DNA from: an uncultured Clostridia bacterium
Lineage (GTDB): Bacteria; Bacillota; Clostridia; Lachnospirales; Anaerotignaceae
Length of the DNA: 5,322 bases
Direction: 5' to 3'
Assembly: GCA_937919015.1 (NCBI GenBank)
Contig: CALFPN010000100.1
Location: forward strand, 1-5,322
Positions 4,934 to 5,322 of the stretch are shown one piece after another. The position numbers were made by a program, and so were the translations under genes. The notes under the pieces are model-generated. The model was not told the DNA's origin. It was given only the letters and a program-made list of their open reading frames with translations, and did no database searches. Within the stretch, counting starts at the first letter, position 1. Each line of letters begins with the position of its first letter.

Positions 4934-4980
4934 CAAGCCTTTTTAAAGGCTTGCGGGAGTTTGAGGGCAGAGCCCTCAAA
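4934..4980. repeat. Double-hairpin intergenic element abutting the folT stop codon
   Basis: Two perfect hairpins stand in tandem. CAAGCCTTT/AAAGGCTTG (4934-4953) has 9 bp and a 2-base gap at its centre. TTTGAGGGC/GCCCTCAAA (4960-4980) has 9 bp and a 3-base loop. A short GCGGGA stretch joins them. The second ends at the base before the folT stop codon (4983-4981). Similar AAGGCTTG-CGGGAGTTTGAGGGC modules occur between genes in some Clostridia as far as I remember, which suggests a dispersed repeat. A strong terminator follows on the minus strand, so this element is not needed for termination. Confidence 0.6.
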
Positions 4981-5322
4981 TCAAATAGCTTTTTTTAATT
5001 GTGGAATATACTTTGCCAGAATTTTAATGACAATAATTTCAACAATGCCCATGCCCACTGCCTGTCCGATTCTGGGGATCATGACAGCAATGAAAGGCGT
5101 ACCGTACATGATAGAGATCCATAATGTGTTCAGTAAAATCGTTCCCGCGATCTCGGAAAACAGCACTGCAGCCACGATATGGGGCATATCCTGCTTTTTG
5201 TGCAGGAAAAAGCCGTAGCCGAAGGCAGTGATAAATGCCGTCAGTGTAAAGCCGGGGAAGAATGCGGCACTGGGAAGCAGTGTTGCGCCGATGATATCGG
5301 CAACCGCCCCTGTCAGCCCTGC
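4981..5322 (-). CDS. folT: Folate ECF transporter S component FolT (C-terminal part)
   Basis: The last 113 residues of an integral membrane protein; the N-terminus (perhaps 60 residues of a usual 170-180) lies beyond the window, and the frame stays open to the last base. The visible part reads AGLTGAVADIIGATLLPSAA, then FFPGFTLTAFITAFGYG, FLHKKQDMPHI, and LLNTLWISIMYGTPF, ending in a basic KKAI tail. The ADIIGA, FPGFTLTA and NTLW..I.YG motifs are typical of FolT, the substrate-binding subunit that captures folate and docks on the shared EcfA-EcfA'-EcfT module. At least three hydrophobic segments are seen. A Met at 5187-5185 is internal, not a start. An upstream regulator such as a tetrahydrofolate riboswitch would lie outside the window. 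A different vitamin S component is possible but less likely given the motifs. Confidence 0.85.
   Translation of the reverse strand, partial: AGLTGAVADIIGATLLPSAAFFPGFTLTAFITAFGYGFFLHKKQDMPHIVAAVLFSEIAGTILLNTLWISIMYGTPFIAVMIPRIGQAVGMGIVEIIVIKILAKYIPQLKKAI

Overview
The window looks like chromosomal DNA of a spore-forming, low-to-mid GC Firmicute of the class Clostridia. A Lachnospiraceae/Anaerotignum-like source is my guess. The reasons are a spoIID-spoIIQ pair (seen only in endospore formers), AGGAGG-type ribosome binding sites, U-tailed terminators, a long-form hibernation factor and a FolT-type vitamin transporter subunit. No phage, transposon, CRISPR, tRNA or rRNA signal was found.

Layout from left to right. 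(1) 78-623, minus strand: a DUF1835/DUF3658-like protein of unknown function. It is divergent from the sporulation genes, and the roughly 75-base gap between them holds candidate promoters for both directions. (2) 699-2320, plus strand: spoIID (cell-wall lytic transglycosylase) and spoIIQ (LytM-fold protein with a degenerate metal site), 44 bases apart. A strong stem-loop covers the spoIIQ ribosome binding site, and a good terminator follows. (3) 2412-3050: a macro-domain (ADP-ribose-binding or hydrolysing) gene that forms its own transcription unit, with a clear sigma-A-type promoter and a terminator. (4) 3051-3570: 520 bases without a gene, holding eight DnaA-box-like 9-mers, an AT-rich tract, and two inverted repeats just upstream of hpf. 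(5) 3571-4116: long-form ribosome hibernation factor hpf. (6) 4117-4296: a spacer with an inverted repeat and two tandem terminator-like hairpins. (7) 4297-4890: an HD-domain phosphohydrolase of the YfbR/HDDC2 type. (8) 4891-5322: a probably bidirectional terminator, a double-hairpin repeat-like element, and the C-terminal part of a minus-strand folT that runs off the window.

SpoIID and SpoIIQ act together at the septum between mother cell and forespore: SpoIID remodels peptidoglycan during engulfment and SpoIIQ is the forespore half of the intercellular channel and adhesion complex. The remaining genes are housekeeping or stress functions (ribosome hibernation, nucleotide clean-up, ADP-ribose metabolism, folate uptake) and do not form one pathway with them. 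The most unusual feature is the DnaA-box cluster, because no dnaA, dnaN or rpmH gene is visible near it. I did not find convincing evidence of a wholly new multi-gene system.
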